A stretch of 64,000 nucleotides of DNA from Bacillota bacterium (GCA_023407575.1 JAEYLX010000075.1:620001-684000); one strand, 5' to 3'; counted from the first letter of the stretch, positions 37,881 to 48,041 are shown. Program-made: numbers and translations. The notes: generated by a model not told the origin, from the sequence alone.

Positions 37881-39710
37881 TCAATGGGTTGTTTTAAGTA
37901 ATTCAAACTTATTTTTTAACTGATATAAATACCTAGAGGGTTTATACTGTTTAGTTCTTACTGCACCAAAACGATTATCCATCTCATCGTAAAACACTGA
38001 GTTCATTAAAATGCAAACACGTTAAGCTCTACTTACACATACAAAACATATTCTATTTTCTTCTTTTAAAGCAACTGGATCTTGATCTACTCTCCAACTT
38101 GGAAAATGCTTTTCTTCCATCCCCATCATTACAACTACTTCAAACTCCAATCCTTTTGAGCTATGTCTGGTTGTTATTGTAATTTGGTTTTCAGGCTTTC
38201 CAAGTTTTGAAAATTTATTTGTATCATAATTTTCATATTTATCCTCTGAAACTTCTTCAATGAGATTTCTCAAATTGTCTAACTCATCAGGTAACGGTTC
38301 TGAATCCTTAAGCAATTTTTCTATATCCAACCCCTTCAAAAAATACTCAACCCAATCTTTTAAACTCCCTGCCTTATCTATGCTATTTGATAATAGACTC
38401 AGCAACGATTTTTTTATCTGTAGAATTTCTTTTTCACTCATAAATTTATTATCACGATGCATTATGATTAAATTTCTCCAGTATTCAAAGATTTCATCAA
38501 ACGAGGCCTTACTTTTGTCACTTACCCATAAGGCACATTCCTCCATCCATTTTACAAAATCAGTTCTGTTAAATCTATGTTTTGAGATATAGTAAGGTAT
38601 ATTATTTTCCAGACATTTAAGGGCCAACTCGTTACAACAATTATTATTTCCAAGTAAAACAGCTATTTCTTCAAGTGGAATCCCCTGTTCTTGGCAAGCC
38701 GGTATAATTTTTTCTATTAATAACTGGTACTGGTCTTCAAATCCATTTACACAAGATATAAATCGAAATTCCGCCGATTCTCCTTGCCTTGTCATAGCAC
38801 AATAATTTCTTTGAATATTTAGCACAGTTTCAGAGCCATCAATTATATCTTGGTTACTTCTATAATTATTCTTTAATTCAATAGAAATAGTATCATCCCG
38901 ATTATATAACTCCATCAAATAGTCAGGGATAGCACCTGAAAATCCATATATAGATTGATCCGGGTCACCTACAGCAAAGATTTTAATATCTGTTTGAGAG
39001 AAAAGCGATAATACCATCTCATGTAATGGTCTTCCTAAATCCTGATATTCATCAATTACAATCCACGGATATTTTGCACTGAGGCATTTTCTTACATATT
39101 CATTCTCTTGAATTAATCGAGTAGAATAAAGAATAACACTATCATAGTCAATATACCCTGAATTCAAAACCCTTTTTTCATACTCATCGGCTATTTTTCT
39201 TGCAGTTTCATTGGATTCAACAAGAATTTCACTTATCCCATTAATATGTAATGACCTTTCCTTATTCATTTCTTCCATCTTAAATTTTTTTATCCCTAAC
39301 TCATTCAATACTTCTTTAAATATCTGGTTGTTAAGTTTGTCAGGAATAATTTTTATTGGTAGTGAAATACCATAATCATATAGGTCTGCAAAATTGCCCA
39401 AAACCTCTGAAATACAAAAGGAATGGACTGTACCTAAAAATACATTTTTTCTTTTAGCATAGCCAAGTTTTTTTAACCTATCACCAAATTCCCTCGCTGC
39501 TTCGCGACTAAAGGTGAGACACGCTAACCCCTGCGGCTCCTTTATATGACCATTAAGCAACTTCATGATTTTTAAAGTTAAAATAGTTGTTTTGCCACTA
39601 CCAGGTCCTGCAATTACAACCGTACTATCCTCAGTCTCATATGCAGCTTTCTGTAATGGGTCTTTTAAGACTTGTCCAAGCTTTTCACTATAATAGCTCA
39701 TTTTATTCAT
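37881..39710 (-). pseudogene. gajB: Gabija GajB, UvrD-type helicase with premature stop in motif VI
   Basis: The main frame (38022-39710, 562 codons) has Walker A AGPGSGKTTILTLKI, SFSREAA-like motif Ia, DEYQDLG, GDPDQSIYGF and late motif ITTRHSSKGLEFEVV. It ends at ENRICFVCVSRA followed by TAA (38022-38024), exactly inside motif VI, where UvrD relatives have R-A-K. The same frame then stays open for 46 codons, RVCILMNSVF to QYKPSRYLYQLKNKF, to a TGA at 37881-37883, like a normal helicase end. One AAA-to-TAA change explains it. GajB is the helicase-like partner of GajA in Gabija. Its start overlaps the GajA stop by eight bases. Confidence 0.85.
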
Positions 39711-41709
39711 CTACCTTCTGATAAATATATTTAATTGCTTGCCTTATATAATTTGGTATATGTTCTTTAAGACATCTTCCTGCAAATGTCTGCGCAAATC
39801 TGCCCTTTCCAATTCCGTTATTCTCTATTTTTGATAAACACTTCCAATATTCACCCTTTTCAATCTCATTCTCAAAATTTGCTTTTTGTTTGTCCCCTCC
39901 AGCTGTTAACTCTTTAAATATATCTGTAATAATTTGTGTTGCTACAACATTTTTTCCACATGAATCCATCATATCCACTTCAAATGTATTATTTCCAATA
40001 AAAATTCCGTATTCTCTATACAATTTATCTTCATCCGAAAAATCATATGGTATTAAAGTTCCTTCAACCAACCCTACTTCAATAACCAATCTTCTAATAA
40101 CTTCTAATCCGAGATATCCTATTTCTGTTTCTTCGTCTACATCCGCCTTTTCAAGAACATGATAAATTCTTTCATCATCCGTTTCATTAATATAATAGTA
40201 ATCTCCATCCGTAATTATTGCATATGGAATGTTAAGACTCCTTAAAACTTTTACATATGGTGTAAAATTTGTAGAGTTTATATTACATACAATAATTCCT
40301 TTTTCATCTAATGGTTTATCTAATAATTCCGCAAATTTGGGCACTAGGTATTCTTCTGCTATTCCCTCAACTAGGATAACAGCTTTTCCAAGATAAATTT
40401 CGCCACGTTTTACATCAAGATATCTTTCTACATCTAAAAATTCTCCCTTATCAATTGGCATGTCTGCAGTAGCATGTATTAATGTCCCTTCTCCTACCTT
40501 TGCATGAAGATGTACTATCGATTCAATAGGTGCAATTGCTGTTATATGTGTAGAATGTGTTGTCAATAACACCGAATTCTGGCTATTTTTAATGACGTCC
40601 CTATAAATTAGTCTCTGATTAACTGGATGTAAATGTGCTTCTGGTTCTTCAATTGCTAATATAGTGACCCCTTTATTAGTTGACATGAACTTTTCCATAA
40701 AGGCATATACTTCTTCTACTTTATCTTCTGGTATATTTTCCTTTAAAAAATAATTTCTACGCTCATTTATTTCATATACATCAGGCAAAATTTCGCTTCC
40801 TTCTTTGGTAGCTAAGTCAGTATAAGTTTCTGCCTTTAAAAACGTTGGAATTGTCTTATCTTGTAACATTTGCAATACCATTGATATGTACAAAATATTA
40901 TTTAACCCTAAGCTAATGTCAGCAGTATTTCGATTAGCCATAAGTAATTTAAGAGAGGACAATACTTTATTTGGATCTACTTCCATAGCCTGTAATGACA
41001 CATCAAAATCACTATTTCCAAGAATAGTACTAAACCTTTTATTGATATTGCTTGACAGGTCTATTAGCTCATCTAAACATAAGATTTCTTTACCGCTTTT
41101 TTTATACTCATCAGCGATTTTCTCTAGTTCTCTTTTTTCTATAGAATACTCATCAAGCATCTTTTTTACTGGTGAGGTCCTGGAATTTTTCATTTCACCT
41201 TCTACATCTCGAAGAGCCTTAATTACTTTAAGGTTTAAATACTTTCTCTCATATGAGCCAAATGTCTTTGATTCATCATTTGCTTTATAAATGTTATATA
41301 AATACTCTACATTCCCCGCATCATCTTCTTGTGGGAAAAATCTATAATTAAGAAGTAGTTCTTCTTCACCATCCGCATTTAACACAGTTGCATCCTGTAA
41401 AACCGTTAACACAGTCTTGTTATTTTTATAATTTTTAATATAGATTTTAATTAAAATTTCTTCTTTATTTTCCATGGGATTTACTAATGTGTCATTAAAA
41501 TCCGTTTCCTCTAACATTCTATCATCATCTGAAAGTGTCGTATCTAATATAAGCTGAATAGCCCTTAAGAAATTTGTTTTACCAATATTATTTTCACCTA
41601 TAATTACTTGCTTATGCCCAAGATTAACATCAATGCTCTTAAAGTTTCTAAAATTCTTTATAATTACCCTAGATATAAATAAACTTTGCAAATTTTTCTC
41701 CCCTTTCAC
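39703..41709 (-). CDS. gajA: Gabija GajA, OLD-family ATPase-nuclease
   Basis: This 668-residue protein has an N-terminal ABC-type ATPase (Walker A GENNIGKTNFLRA near 40; LAIEEPEAHLHPVNQ Walker B; LLTTHSTHI H-loop) and a C-terminal TOPRIM nuclease beginning AVILVEGIAEEYLVPKFAEL near 445, with catalytic Glu, then AIITDGDYY with Asp. This is the OLD/GajA layout. In Gabija GajA nicks DNA when nucleotides are depleted by phage replication, together with GajB. It is intact, but its partner is broken, so function is doubtful. It is the second gene after the SEFIR protein, separated by a 150-base scar. Confidence 0.92.
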   Translation of the reverse strand: MKGEKNLQSLFISRVIIKNFRNFKSIDVNLGHKQVIIGENNIGKTNFLRAIQLILDTTLSDDDRMLEETDFNDTLVNPMENKEEILIKIYIKNYKNNKTVLTVLQDATVLNADGEEELLLNYRFFPQEDDAGNVEYLYNIYKANDESKTFGSYERKYLNLKVIKALRDVEGEMKNSRTSPVKKMLDEYSIEKRELEKIADEYKKSGKEILCLDELIDLSSNINKRFSTILGNSDFDVSLQAMEVDPNKVLSSLKLLMANRNTADISLGLNNILYISMVLQMLQDKTIPTFLKAETYTDLATKEGSEILPDVYEINERRNYFLKENIPEDKVEEVYAFMEKFMSTNKGVTILAIEEPEAHLHPVNQRLIYRDVIKNSQNSVLLTTHSTHITAIAPIESIVHLHAKVGEGTLIHATADMPIDKGEFLDVERYLDVKRGEIYLGKAVILVEGIAEEYLVPKFAELLDKPLDEKGIIVCNINSTNFTPYVKVLRSLNIPYAIITDGDYYYINETDDERIYHVLEKADVDEETEIGYLGLEVIRRLVIEVGLVEGTLIPYDFSDEDKLYREYGIFIGNNTFEVDMMDSCGKNVVATQIITDIFKELTAGGDKQKANFENEIEKGEYWKCLSKIENNGIGKGRFAQTFAGRCLKEHIPNYIRQAIKYIYQKVDE

Positions 41710-41742
41710 ATTAAAAAACCAATCTTATGTGTATAAAATAAA

Positions 41743-41853
41743 CTATTTATAAATTGGTATATTACTCTCTTTAATAAATCTAGAAACAAGTGGTATACGC
41801 TTGCCTAAATATTTTGGATATGTAATATATAAGTTCTTCTTTGCCCTAGTAAT
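41743..41853 (-). pseudogene. C-terminal scrap of a UvrD-type helicase
   Basis: Between the SEFIR stop and the GajA start the minus strand reads ITRAKKNLYITYPKYLGK then RIPLVSRFIKES and a TAG stop. ITRAKKNLYI is a canonical motif VI of UvrD/Rep helicases. A TGA lies immediately upstream in frame, so only the last 36 codons survive. It is not derived from the neighbouring gajB, whose end differs, and points to an exchanged or deleted defence gene. Confidence 0.7.
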
Positions 41854-41862
41854 TCAGAGTAC

Positions 41863-43077
41863 TTATTCCTTCTTCAATATAATGGCATATGCACTTTCAT
41901 GAAAATCAATGATGTATGGTATATTATCAGCCCATTTTGATGTCAGATATCCTTTTTCTTTTAAATCACGCATCATTGCTCTTAATCTACTATCACTCTT
42001 ATCATCTGCACCTTCAAATAATTCTTGCATATATTTTTCTGGACTATCTTCCACCATTAATATACTAAGCAATTCCATCGAAGTTGATGGCATAGATCTT
42101 TCATTCAAAACATCACGCTTATATGGTAATATTGAAATATCCCTCTTTTTAATTTCTTCACCCAAATCAATATCTTTTATTGTCCAATGTGTATGTTTTA
42201 ATTCACTAATGCTTCTAGAAAGGTCAATATCCAACTCAAAGGCATACTTATGTAAATTGTCATATTTTAATATCCCATTTTTTTTAATATAGAACTTTAT
42301 AGCATTACTTCTAACGACCAAATCTGTAATATAGCCAATATATGCATCTTTTTCTTCTAAATCATCTTCATAAGCAAAAATACATGGATATGATTTTATA
42401 GCCTCAATTTGTTTGCTGTTAAATGAACCATATTCTTCTTTAATCTTCTGAGGAGTATATGATGTTAGACACCTACTTCTCTCTAGTTGATATGAATCAC
42501 CTTCCCAAGCATCCCCATTCGCCGAAACTAAAAGATTATATCTATTACTGCTTGAACAAACCTGAATACTATTATACTTTTTGTCTTCCCCGTTCTTAGC
42601 GTTTACATTTTGAATAGGAGGAATTGTTTTATTTGGATTAACCTCTGGAAATACATATTCGCCTATATTATTTAGCTTATATAACAATTGCTTAAAACCG
42701 TCATCGTTATCCAAACAAATCACTTGATTTCCACTTAAAAAATTCGGTTGGACTTTCTCCAAGTTCTTCTCAAATGATACCAATATATATTTTTTTGTTT
42801 CTTTTGATATATTGCCTATAATATATCGGTATTCCTCACCCACACCACCTCTAAAAGAATCCGCTTTCTTTTTATACTCTTCTGATAAAACTACTATGAC
42901 TTTCTCTGCCTCTTGTAAGTTTTTAGCCATCATTTCAGAAAAGTTTATAGAGGTTTGTTCTTGGATTTTCATAACATCACATTCAGCCTTATAGCCATTT
43001 TCCCTCAATTCTGCAACAAGTTGAAGAACGTTTTGATCCGGCTTTTCATCTACCCACGAATAACTAACGAATATCAT
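41863..43077 (-). CDS. SEFIR-domain protein (TIR-like)
   Basis: This 404-residue protein starts with a SEFIR domain: IFVSYSWVDEKPDQNVLQLV, then ELRENGYKAECDVM, VIVVLSEEYKKKAD and GVGEEYRYIIGN. SEFIR domains are TIR relatives; in bacterial defence they hydrolyse NAD or signal abortive infection. A middle module (about 170-310, with GDSYQLERSR, EEYGSFNSKQIEAIKSYP and YIGYITDLVVR) and a C-terminal winged-helix-like part (MMRDLKEKGYLTSKW) follow; the middle is probably the sensor. It lies ahead of gajA, separated by a helicase scrap. Strong defence context. Confidence 0.87.
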   Translation of the reverse strand: MIFVSYSWVDEKPDQNVLQLVAELRENGYKAECDVMKIQEQTSINFSEMMAKNLQEAEKVIVVLSEEYKKKADSFRGGVGEEYRYIIGNISKETKKYILVSFEKNLEKVQPNFLSGNQVICLDNDDGFKQLLYKLNNIGEYVFPEVNPNKTIPPIQNVNAKNGEDKKYNSIQVCSSSNRYNLLVSANGDAWEGDSYQLERSRCLTSYTPQKIKEEYGSFNSKQIEAIKSYPCIFAYEDDLEEKDAYIGYITDLVVRSNAIKFYIKKNGILKYDNLHKYAFELDIDLSRSISELKHTHWTIKDIDLGEEIKKRDISILPYKRDVLNERSMPSTSMELLSILMVEDSPEKYMQELFEGADDKSDSRLRAMMRDLKEKGYLTSKWADNIPYIIDFHESAYAIILKKE

Positions 43078-43323
43078 TTGAATACTCCTTCGTACTAAGA
43101 TTTAATTCTTTACTTATTTCTTTAGTTGATCTAGAACACAATAAATATATCTATAACAGCTTATCACACGGGTCTATTATTTTTTCTTTTTAGATAAAAC
43201 TAATAATAGTTTAATTTACTAGACCTTATTTCAATTAATATACATTTTTCTTAATAAACTTATTTAGTTAAATTTAAATCTTCAAGATATGATTTCACCG
43301 ACATTCCCATATCTTGTAAATTT
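43078..43323. other. Intergenic, no intact gene
   Basis: AT-rich DNA with the SEFIR upstream region. On the minus strand near 43266-43345 a frame reads LFVNTFKNLQDMGMSVKSYL and EDLNLTK, a possible gene tail of unknown family. Nothing else recognised. Confidence 0.35.
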
Positions 43324-43476
43324 TTAAATGTGTTTACGAATAGCTTTTCTAGCAGCACCATAACCTGCTATATATATTCTTAATCCAGAGCTCAATCTCT
43401 CATTATTTTTTAGGTTGTTATTCTACTTAATTAAGTTATTATTTGTATTTAATGCCATCGAGTTATTATTTATTAC
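43324..43476 (-). pseudogene. Flagellin N-terminal fragment
   Basis: The minus strand encodes VINNNSMALNTNNNLIK, a TAG stop, then NNNLKNNERLSSGLRIYIAG and YGAARKAI. Flagellins start with the D0/D1 pattern INxNxxALNTxxxL..N...L..S.ERLSSGLRIN.A.DDAAG.AI. The match around MALNTNNNL and ERLSSGLRI is unmistakable. AAGGAG sits upstream where the original ribosome binding site would be. It stops after about 50 codons. I see no other motility gene here. Confidence 0.82.
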
Positions 43477-43585
43477 AAAACTCCTTCTATCATTCTCCAA
43501 AGCCATATTTTTCACCTCACTACTGTTTTCAATATATATCACTTCTTTTAGTTCAACATATAATATCATTTTTAATAATAAAGTA

Positions 43586-44917
43586 TTAATAAACTAGGGG
43601 GCGCCATACCAAAGCATTATATAATGGCATTAGCATTTTTATATATGTGGTTATTTCATAACATAATGAATTTATATCATAAAGTGCGCTATCATCTGCT
43701 GCATATAGTATTTTCAAATATGATAAACATCCATCGTAATCATTTTTAAGTAGAAAGTCACAAAATTTTTCCGCTTCATTATTATCAAAATCAAAACTAA
43801 CAGACTCACTGGTCTCTTCGTTATATATTTCCCATGTCATTCCATAACCTTGTAATATTGAAATTTCTTTTGTGATTTTTGGACGGAGTTGATTCATTTT
43901 TTCCCGGACATGTGCTCTATCTATTGCATCATGACGTACTGCTAAAAATAAATTAATTTCGAACCCGACTGGAACAATACAAAATTGCAAACACCCATGT
44001 TTTTGAAATCCCTTTATTTCATCTCTCTCATTTTTTCCCAAATATTCATTAACTACATCTATCTCTTTCTTAGTCTTACCGTATCGTACACCGATCCAAG
44101 CAACTTTTCGTCTATTATAATCACATGGTTTTATAATCGAGGATATATTTTTGACATTCCAGTGACAACTTATACCTAATTTTTTAATTTCTGGATACAC
44201 TATTTTATGAATTTCGAGCATTTTGTCTTGAACTGCTTTTCTTTGCTTCCTTATGTCAGCATCATCTCTTGTTTCATTTCTTTTAAAAAATATTTCATAA
44301 TCCGTAAAATTAAAATAGTAATTATCTATTTTATAATCCTTTGAATCCATTTCATCATCTTGAAGGATATAACCCTTTAATTTTTTATCTAAATTTTTCT
44401 GAACTTGATTAAGTTCTTTAATTTCAGATTCCTGGGATTTATAGTAATTAATAACCTCATCAGTAACATCGATAGCACGATAATTGCAAAATCTAAAAAA
44501 GCTTTCAATTTCATGCAATTTTTCTCCATCAATTTTTTCAATACTGTCAAACTCAATATTCCTATCAAAACCTCCTGAAGTTAAATTTGATGATCCATAT
44601 ATAAGCTTATTTTCATTGCCTTTTAAAAGATAAACCTTAGAATGAAATGTTTGGTTGAAAAAAATTTTGACTTGCGCTAGAATACATAACTCAGACAATA
44701 ATTCATGAGGCTTATCCTGTGAAAAACCATATGATAAAAAAATATGTACCTTTGTTCTATTTAAATCATGTTTCATTATTATTTTCTTTAATATGTTCAA
44801 TCCATCATATGAGATAAAAGCAGCCCCAATAAAAATTTCATTTATATTATCAGCTGAAGTGAGTTCCTCCTCTAGATTTACATTACCAGAATTCTTATTC
44901 CAATAATACATTTCCAC
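43586..44917 (-). CDS. PLD-family nuclease, downstream partner of Septu-like genes
   Basis: This 443-residue protein has one PLD/nuclease motif, HSKVYLLKGNENKLIYGSSN followed by LTSGGFDRNIEF (HxK..GSSN), as in PLD-type restriction nucleases such as the NgoFVII-like group; dimers usually supply the second histidine. The N-terminal portion VNLEEELTSADNINEIFIGA is typical of such enzymes. The C-terminal 250 residues are unassigned. It lies 51 bases after the PtuB-like gene on the same strand, so I infer a three-gene operon. Expected role: DNA cleavage in defence. Confidence 0.82.
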   Translation of the reverse strand: MEMYYWNKNSGNVNLEEELTSADNINEIFIGAAFISYDGLNILKKIIMKHDLNRTKVHIFLSYGFSQDKPHELLSELCILAQVKIFFNQTFHSKVYLLKGNENKLIYGSSNLTSGGFDRNIEFDSIEKIDGEKLHEIESFFRFCNYRAIDVTDEVINYYKSQESEIKELNQVQKNLDKKLKGYILQDDEMDSKDYKIDNYYFNFTDYEIFFKRNETRDDADIRKQRKAVQDKMLEIHKIVYPEIKKLGISCHWNVKNISSIIKPCDYNRRKVAWIGVRYGKTKKEIDVVNEYLGKNERDEIKGFQKHGCLQFCIVPVGFEINLFLAVRHDAIDRAHVREKMNQLRPKITKEISILQGYGMTWEIYNEETSESVSFDFDNNEAEKFCDFLLKNDYDGCLSYLKILYAADDSALYDINSLCYEITTYIKMLMPLYNALVWRPLVY

Positions 44918-44968
44918 ACCTCCCTTTTCTTTTATGAATTAAAATGTTCAATGTTACTATGTACTCTT

Positions 44969-45835
44969 CTATAATAGTATTATTTCTGCTAAAAACAAAT
45001 CCAAAAAACTTGACTTCATAATTTCAATATAAAATAGAAATCTCCAGTCATTCCTTCCAAAATATTTAAACTGGGTATTTTTTTCACCCTCTATAATTCC
45101 TATAGCTATAACTTTTAATTTTACTGGATCTCTACAAGACTGATTTGAAAGCATATCATATATATGTGATAATTCTGTCGAAGCATATTCCTTGTATCTA
45201 TTTAGTAAATCAAGATTTTCAAAATGATTCTTAATAATTGTTATCATTTTCAAATCAGTAATACCCTTGAAATTCAAATAATATTTTGCTATTAAGGAAT
45301 TTTTAATATCTATTACATCGTAATCGATTTTAATTTCTAAAAAGTCAATTTTATCTATCTCATCATAGTAATAATTAATAAATTTTCGTTCAGATCTTTT
45401 GTCAAGAAATTTTTTTGATTTTTTCTTATTGCATTTAGAACAAATTGGAATTAAGTTTCTAGGGTAAATAGTATATTCGGCATATGTTTCTTTAGGTAAA
45501 TAATGATCTAGTTCTTCAATTCTACCTTCTCCACAATAAGGACATACTCTTCTACATTGCTGATATACCTCTAACAAAACGCCTTCCTTTACATTATCAG
45601 TAAAAGATTCATTAAATAGTGAATGTAAAGCATCTTTTATGATTTTTTTTGACAAAGTACTATTACCAATATGTTTTAAATTGTGCTTATTCTTGTCAAA
45701 AATAGAATATCTACTTAATATATAATATTGATTTTCTTCTAAACAATCTTTATGTTCATTAATTTGCTTTCTAGCAATCTTTAATTGCAATTGCTTTGGT
45801 GCTTCAGTATTATTCGGTTCAGGTAGTTTTTTCAT
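44969..45835 (-). CDS. ptuB: HNH endonuclease, Septu PtuB-like
   Basis: This 288-residue protein has CPYCGEGRIEELDHYLPKET and LIPICSKCNKKKSKKF: two CxxC zinc pairs around the ELDHYLPK motif with the HNH histidine. This is the PtuB pattern. The gene starts three bases after the stop of the PtuA-like ATPase gene. In Septu the ATPase and HNH protein form a complex that degrades nucleic acid of infecting phage. The gene symbol follows from the pair; identity within the Septu subtypes was not tested. Confidence 0.83.
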   Translation of the reverse strand: MKKLPEPNNTEAPKQLQLKIARKQINEHKDCLEENQYYILSRYSIFDKNKHNLKHIGNSTLSKKIIKDALHSLFNESFTDNVKEGVLLEVYQQCRRVCPYCGEGRIEELDHYLPKETYAEYTIYPRNLIPICSKCNKKKSKKFLDKRSERKFINYYYDEIDKIDFLEIKIDYDVIDIKNSLIAKYYLNFKGITDLKMITIIKNHFENLDLLNRYKEYASTELSHIYDMLSNQSCRDPVKLKVIAIGIIEGEKNTQFKYFGRNDWRFLFYIEIMKSSFLDLFLAEIILL

Positions 45836-45838
45836 ATT

Positions 45839-47536
45839 TTACCCCTCTTCATCAAATAAATAATTTAAATAAAATCTAGCATTCATACTTAAACTATTTT
45901 CAAACAGGCCTGTTATTTCTTCTTTAGTAAATCCCTCTCGTTTTTTTTCAATAAAAAAGCTTTTATAATTACTTTCATCAGCTCTTACATCAAATACATT
46001 TGATATTATTTTTGAAATATTTTCACCAAAACACTCATCATAGAGTGTTGTATCATAATTTTTATTATTATCGAATATTCTTACATACTTCGATGGAACT
46101 TCCTGAAGTATAATTGGAGAATGAGTCGATATTATCGCATAAGAATTAAATTCGACAAGTAATTTATTTAGCATCCGCATGAAGTTTGAAATAGCATTAG
46201 GGTGTAAATGAATTTCCGGTTCATCAATTAGTAGCAAAGAATCATTTGTTATACTTTCAATAACTTCTGTAAAAATATATATAATTATCTTTTGTCCTGA
46301 ACTTAGTAAGCTAAACTTTTCTTTACTAATTTCCTCTTCGTTTATTTCGCTATTTCCAAATAATGAAATAACGCTTAGCTCATCATCAAAAATTTCTGTT
46401 ATAACTTTATACCATTCATCTTTTCTTCGTCTCCGAATAATTTTTTCTAGATTAGATATAAATAAAGAAAACATTTCATCTTCTGTGACAATTCTATCTC
46501 TTCTTTTCAATCCACAATAGACATAACTACCCAATCTATTCTCTGTATAACAATTATCTTCAGCTTCATCCGTATTTAACAAATAATCAAAGTATTCCTC
46601 ATAATCATTTTCTTGTTCAAATCTATCTGTCTCCTCTTTCCATCCATTGAAAAAATTATAAAGAATATCAAAATCATCTTTCTGTTCTTTTATTCTTGAC
46701 TTACACTTAATGATAAATTTTTCTATATCCTTATAAATCCTTATCTTTTCTTCAACAATACCTCTCTTACTTATTTCATTATCAAAAGGTTTATAAAAAT
46801 TATCAAAAGCACTATAAGATATAGCTATATACCGACTAAACTCTGGCCTATTATCAACTTCACAATTTTCACTTCTAGAATAGCCACTTAAAATACTTGC
46901 CAAAGATGATAAAGCCTTTGTTTTTCCAGTACCATTTTTACCTACAATAACATTAATTCTATTTGGTATCATCCCCGCATCATTAAACAAAAAGGATACT
47001 TTTTGGTCACTTTTTTTATTATATGTAAAAGTAAAAGACAGCTCCTCTTTAATTGTAGATGAAACCCCATAATATACATTATGACCAAATCTATACGCAT
47101 GGTAGGCCTCACTATCTCTTAATAATGAGTTCTGTACACCTGAAGTTACAGGAAACTTTTCTTCTATATCTTTAAATACTGCAATATCATTTAAAGCACT
47201 TAATATTTCTCTACCAATTTCTTGCTCTCTTCTATTTAAACCTCTTAATCTCGAATAATATTCTACTGATTGTCCTAAAGAACAAAAATTATCACTTAAA
47301 TGATCAAATTTATTATCAAGTTTTTCTCTTGTAATATAAGATTCAGCATTTAATATTTTAACTTTTCCAATAGCAATATAATTTGATGTTTTGAACTTTT
47401 TATAGTACATTCTAAACAATGTTTCATAACCATAATCATCAAATCGATCTGTCACTAAACTTATGTGTGGAAAAATGTTCATCTCTTGTTCTGGAATTCC
47501 ATGGGAAGAGGCGTATCCTTCTATATAAAACTGCAT
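45839..47536 (-). CDS. ptuA: AAA/ABC-type ATPase, Septu PtuA-like
   Basis: This 565-residue ATPase has Walker A IVGKNGTGKTKALSSLASIL, a coiled central insert with many acidic residues, the signature-like SLLSSGQKIIIYIF, Walker B SLLLIDEPEIHLHPNAISNF and H-loop AIISTHSPIIL. This is the PtuA/OLD-like ATPase type found upstream of HNH genes. The frame opens at 47572, but AAGGAGG lies four to five bases before the ATG at 47536 (MQFYIEGYASS), which I choose. It heads the PtuA-PtuB-PLD unit. Confidence 0.87.
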   Translation of the reverse strand: MQFYIEGYASSHGIPEQEMNIFPHISLVTDRFDDYGYETLFRMYYKKFKTSNYIAIGKVKILNAESYITREKLDNKFDHLSDNFCSLGQSVEYYSRLRGLNRREQEIGREILSALNDIAVFKDIEEKFPVTSGVQNSLLRDSEAYHAYRFGHNVYYGVSSTIKEELSFTFTYNKKSDQKVSFLFNDAGMIPNRINVIVGKNGTGKTKALSSLASILSGYSRSENCEVDNRPEFSRYIAISYSAFDNFYKPFDNEISKRGIVEEKIRIYKDIEKFIIKCKSRIKEQKDDFDILYNFFNGWKEETDRFEQENDYEEYFDYLLNTDEAEDNCYTENRLGSYVYCGLKRRDRIVTEDEMFSLFISNLEKIIRRRRKDEWYKVITEIFDDELSVISLFGNSEINEEEISKEKFSLLSSGQKIIIYIFTEVIESITNDSLLLIDEPEIHLHPNAISNFMRMLNKLLVEFNSYAIISTHSPIILQEVPSKYVRIFDNNKNYDTTLYDECFGENISKIISNVFDVRADESNYKSFFIEKKREGFTKEEITGLFENSLSMNARFYLNYLFDEEG

Positions 47537-48041
47537 CTTAACCTCCTTAACATTTCTTAAATCTAACAACAATATATTAATATATTTAATTACATTATTA
47601 TCCTAATTGTATAACTTTCTTTTCCAAATTACAACATTATAAAAGTTATCTATACATATATTTACATGATATTCTCATAAATTTATTAATATATATTAAT
47701 ATTCAGGCTTTATAACTTCATATATTTTTCTAAAAAATCATAGCCATCAGATTCGGTAACATCCCCCACCTTCTCCATTATGATTTTTTATGAATCCTTC
47801 TTAGTTTTCTAGGTATTCTAATTACTTTTATTATTTAAGGAATAAAAAATACCCAAGAAAAAAACATGCTCTTGGGTATTGCTTAAAATTAAAGTCAATA
47901 ATAAATATTTAGGTGGTTAATATGACACATCAATTCTTTATAATATAATGCACTTTAATCCAGTTCTGAAATTCACGAAATTATTGCTGTTTTTATTGAT
48001 GTAAAACAGGACATATTATCAAATGTATGTTTTCCATACTA
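47537..48041. other. Intergenic with hairpin and a tiny remnant
   Basis: The promoter of the Septu-like unit lies at the left end. At about 47716-47784 the minus strand encodes IMEKVGDVTESDGYDFLEKY then MKL, perhaps a gene tail. No other gene seen. Confidence 0.4.
47849..47880 (-). terminator. Terminator downstream of the SDR pseudogene
   Basis: ATACCCAAG at 47850-47857 pairs with CTTGGGTAT at 47871-47879. On the minus strand the stem is followed by TTTTTTATTCC, so it would stop transcription coming from the SDR locus. Confidence 0.65.

Noticed and set aside
37881..38024. Stop-codon reassignment as an explanation for the GajB stop
   Set aside because: TAA, TAG and TGA all end other intact genes in the window, so general reassignment is not supported.
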